Assembly (NCBI GenBank): GCA_010015675.1
Contig: ML976996.1
Coordinates: forward strand, 58,742-91,304
Length of the DNA stretch: 32,563 bases
Direction: 5' to 3'
Source: Byssothecium circinans
Lineage: Eukaryota; Ascomycota; Dothideomycetes; Pleosporales; Massarinaceae
This document shows positions 31,568 through 32,563 of the stretch, in pieces (positions within the stretch are counted from its first letter, which is position 1; every line of letters begins with the position of its first letter). The position numbers and the translations under genes are program-made. Under the pieces are notes generated by a model, which saw only the letters and a program-made list of their open reading frames with translations, searched no databases and was not told the origin of the DNA.

Positions 31568-32525
31568 CTTGAGAACAGTCGTCCAGAACACAACCGAGCT
31601 GTGTTGAAATTAAAGAAAAAAGGGGACGTCAGGTTTTTTCCAGCAGCGCATCCATCAGGCTATTTAGCTTGCGGGCACTGGATCTCTCCTGCACATAACA
31701 TCCATAGTCGAGATTTGTACATCTGTCTCAACACCGTGAGGCAGGGCCAGTGAAGTACATAGAGATCCCCAAGAACCATATTTGTCTGGACTAGGCGGAT
31801 TAGAGCATGTCTTCACGGTCATTCGTAGTACGGGTGGCTTTCGACATTGACAATTTTAGGTAGGTGTGGTTGCAGATGTAGTGCAAAAGGCTCATTAGGG
31901 AATATAGCCTGTGCACTTGCTGGATATGCGATGGTGCGAGGGAAAACGAGGAGAATTAGGAAAAGGGGCTTGCAAAGGGTACGACGATTGTGTAAGGATG
32001 GATGTTGATATGGACTGATAGTTTTGGAGAGATGAAACCTTGTGTGATTAGGTGGAGCGAGAAAGGATTCAAATTTGGTCCGTTGACGTGGTTGTGGCAG
32101 GCGGTAAAGTAGTCAAGAGATGTAGTGATTATTGGGAGAAGATCTAGTTAACATCAGGTGAGTTTTAAAAGTCTTTGACATCAAGGCAGACTTCTCGTAC
32201 TCTTAGAGATGGCAGAGAAAGGGGAGAGGCCGCGGATTGTGGTGGAGAGTTTGAGTCGAGGTGGCCACAGGCGCAGGCGCACGTGCTCTGCAGTGACCAC
32301 GACCGCGCCATATCTCGACGCGACGTGTGACGGAGCGCGTCTTCTTCCCAACTCTTTCACATTGATGATCACCGCAAATTCATCCTGTTTCGCAAGAGTT
32401 GATGAGATGGAAGAAAGAAAACATAAATGCACATCAGCGCGGGAGGTTCGCCTCATGATTTGTCGCCGGTGATGCGCGGGCAACACCAAAACACCCTACT
32501 TTCAACACGCGACAACTCCACCAAT
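31568..32525. other. Intergenic upstream of the amine oxidase
   Basis: About 960 bp. It holds the likely amine-oxidase promoter (CTATTTAG near 31661 on the plus strand, a weak TATA-like element, and a GACGTC palindrome near 31625). The two opposed frames at 32181-32489 overlap each other and match nothing, so neither is called. Confidence 0.45.
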
Positions 32526-32563
32526 ATGGATCCAATTCAAGCTGCGATTGATGATATTGAATC
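32526..32563 (+). CDS. Start of a possible pogo/Fot-type DNA transposase (cut by window end)
   Basis: The last 38 bases begin ATG GAT CCA ATT CAA and encode 12 residues, MDPIQAAIDDIE, before the window ends. Many Tc1/mariner-superfamily (pogo/Fot-like) transposases of Pleosporales start with a very similar acidic MDPIQ-type N-terminus before a helix-turn-helix domain. Twelve residues cannot prove this. It would fit the mobile-element-like surroundings. Confidence 0.4.
   Translation, partial: MDPIQAAIDDIE

Overview
The window looks like nuclear DNA of a filamentous ascomycete, most likely a Dothideomycete (Pleosporales-like). That placement is inferred from gene content. Genes are split by short GT-AG introns, mostly 48-75 bp, often with CTAAC/CTAAT/TTGAC branch sites. 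The gene set is typical of such fungi: fungalysin, PTH11-like rhodopsin-domain protein, group-I P450, secreted flavin amine oxidase and an ankyrin-ZZ protein. I rebuilt exon structures by hand from splice sites and frame continuity. There are no operons, and I saw no tRNA, rRNA or CRISPR array.

Left part (1-10.8 kb): the 3' part of an ankyrin-repeat/ZZ-finger gene whose 5' end is broken or outside the window (+); a four-helix membrane protein of unknown role (-, 1701-2419); a secreted fungalysin metalloprotease (+, 4479-6441); about 2.8 kb with no recognisable gene; and an ERD2-family seven-helix receptor with a long acidic tail (-, 9257-10512).

Middle (10.5-22.6 kb): gene-poor. It holds a nuclear protein with two Myb/SANT-like repeats (+, 13514-14862) and an aldo-keto reductase with a mitochondrial-type presequence (+, 19762-20769). 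Several kb between them contain only unconvincing ORFs.

Right part (22.6-29.4 kb): a decaying accessory block. It contains three dispersed same-strand copies of a small single-pass membrane protein family, with a glycine-proline containing helix followed by Glu-Ser and an Arg-rich stretch. Two copies look intact (22641-23080 and 29000-29428) and one is cut by a stop (27826-27906). Between them lie a rhodopsin-domain pseudogene whose four-exon frame is preserved apart from three TAG codons, a P450 pseudogene with many lesions and no heme-ligand cysteine, and a 60-bp near-perfect hairpin. Many stops fit C-to-T changes on one strand or the other, as expected of RIP or deamination, but without intact homologues this is inference.

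Right edge (29.7-32.6 kb): a secreted polyamine-oxidase-type flavoenzyme (-, 29713-31567), then about 1 kb without a clear gene, then the first 12 codons of what may be a DNA transposase ORF. The most novel-looking item is the repeated small membrane protein family.
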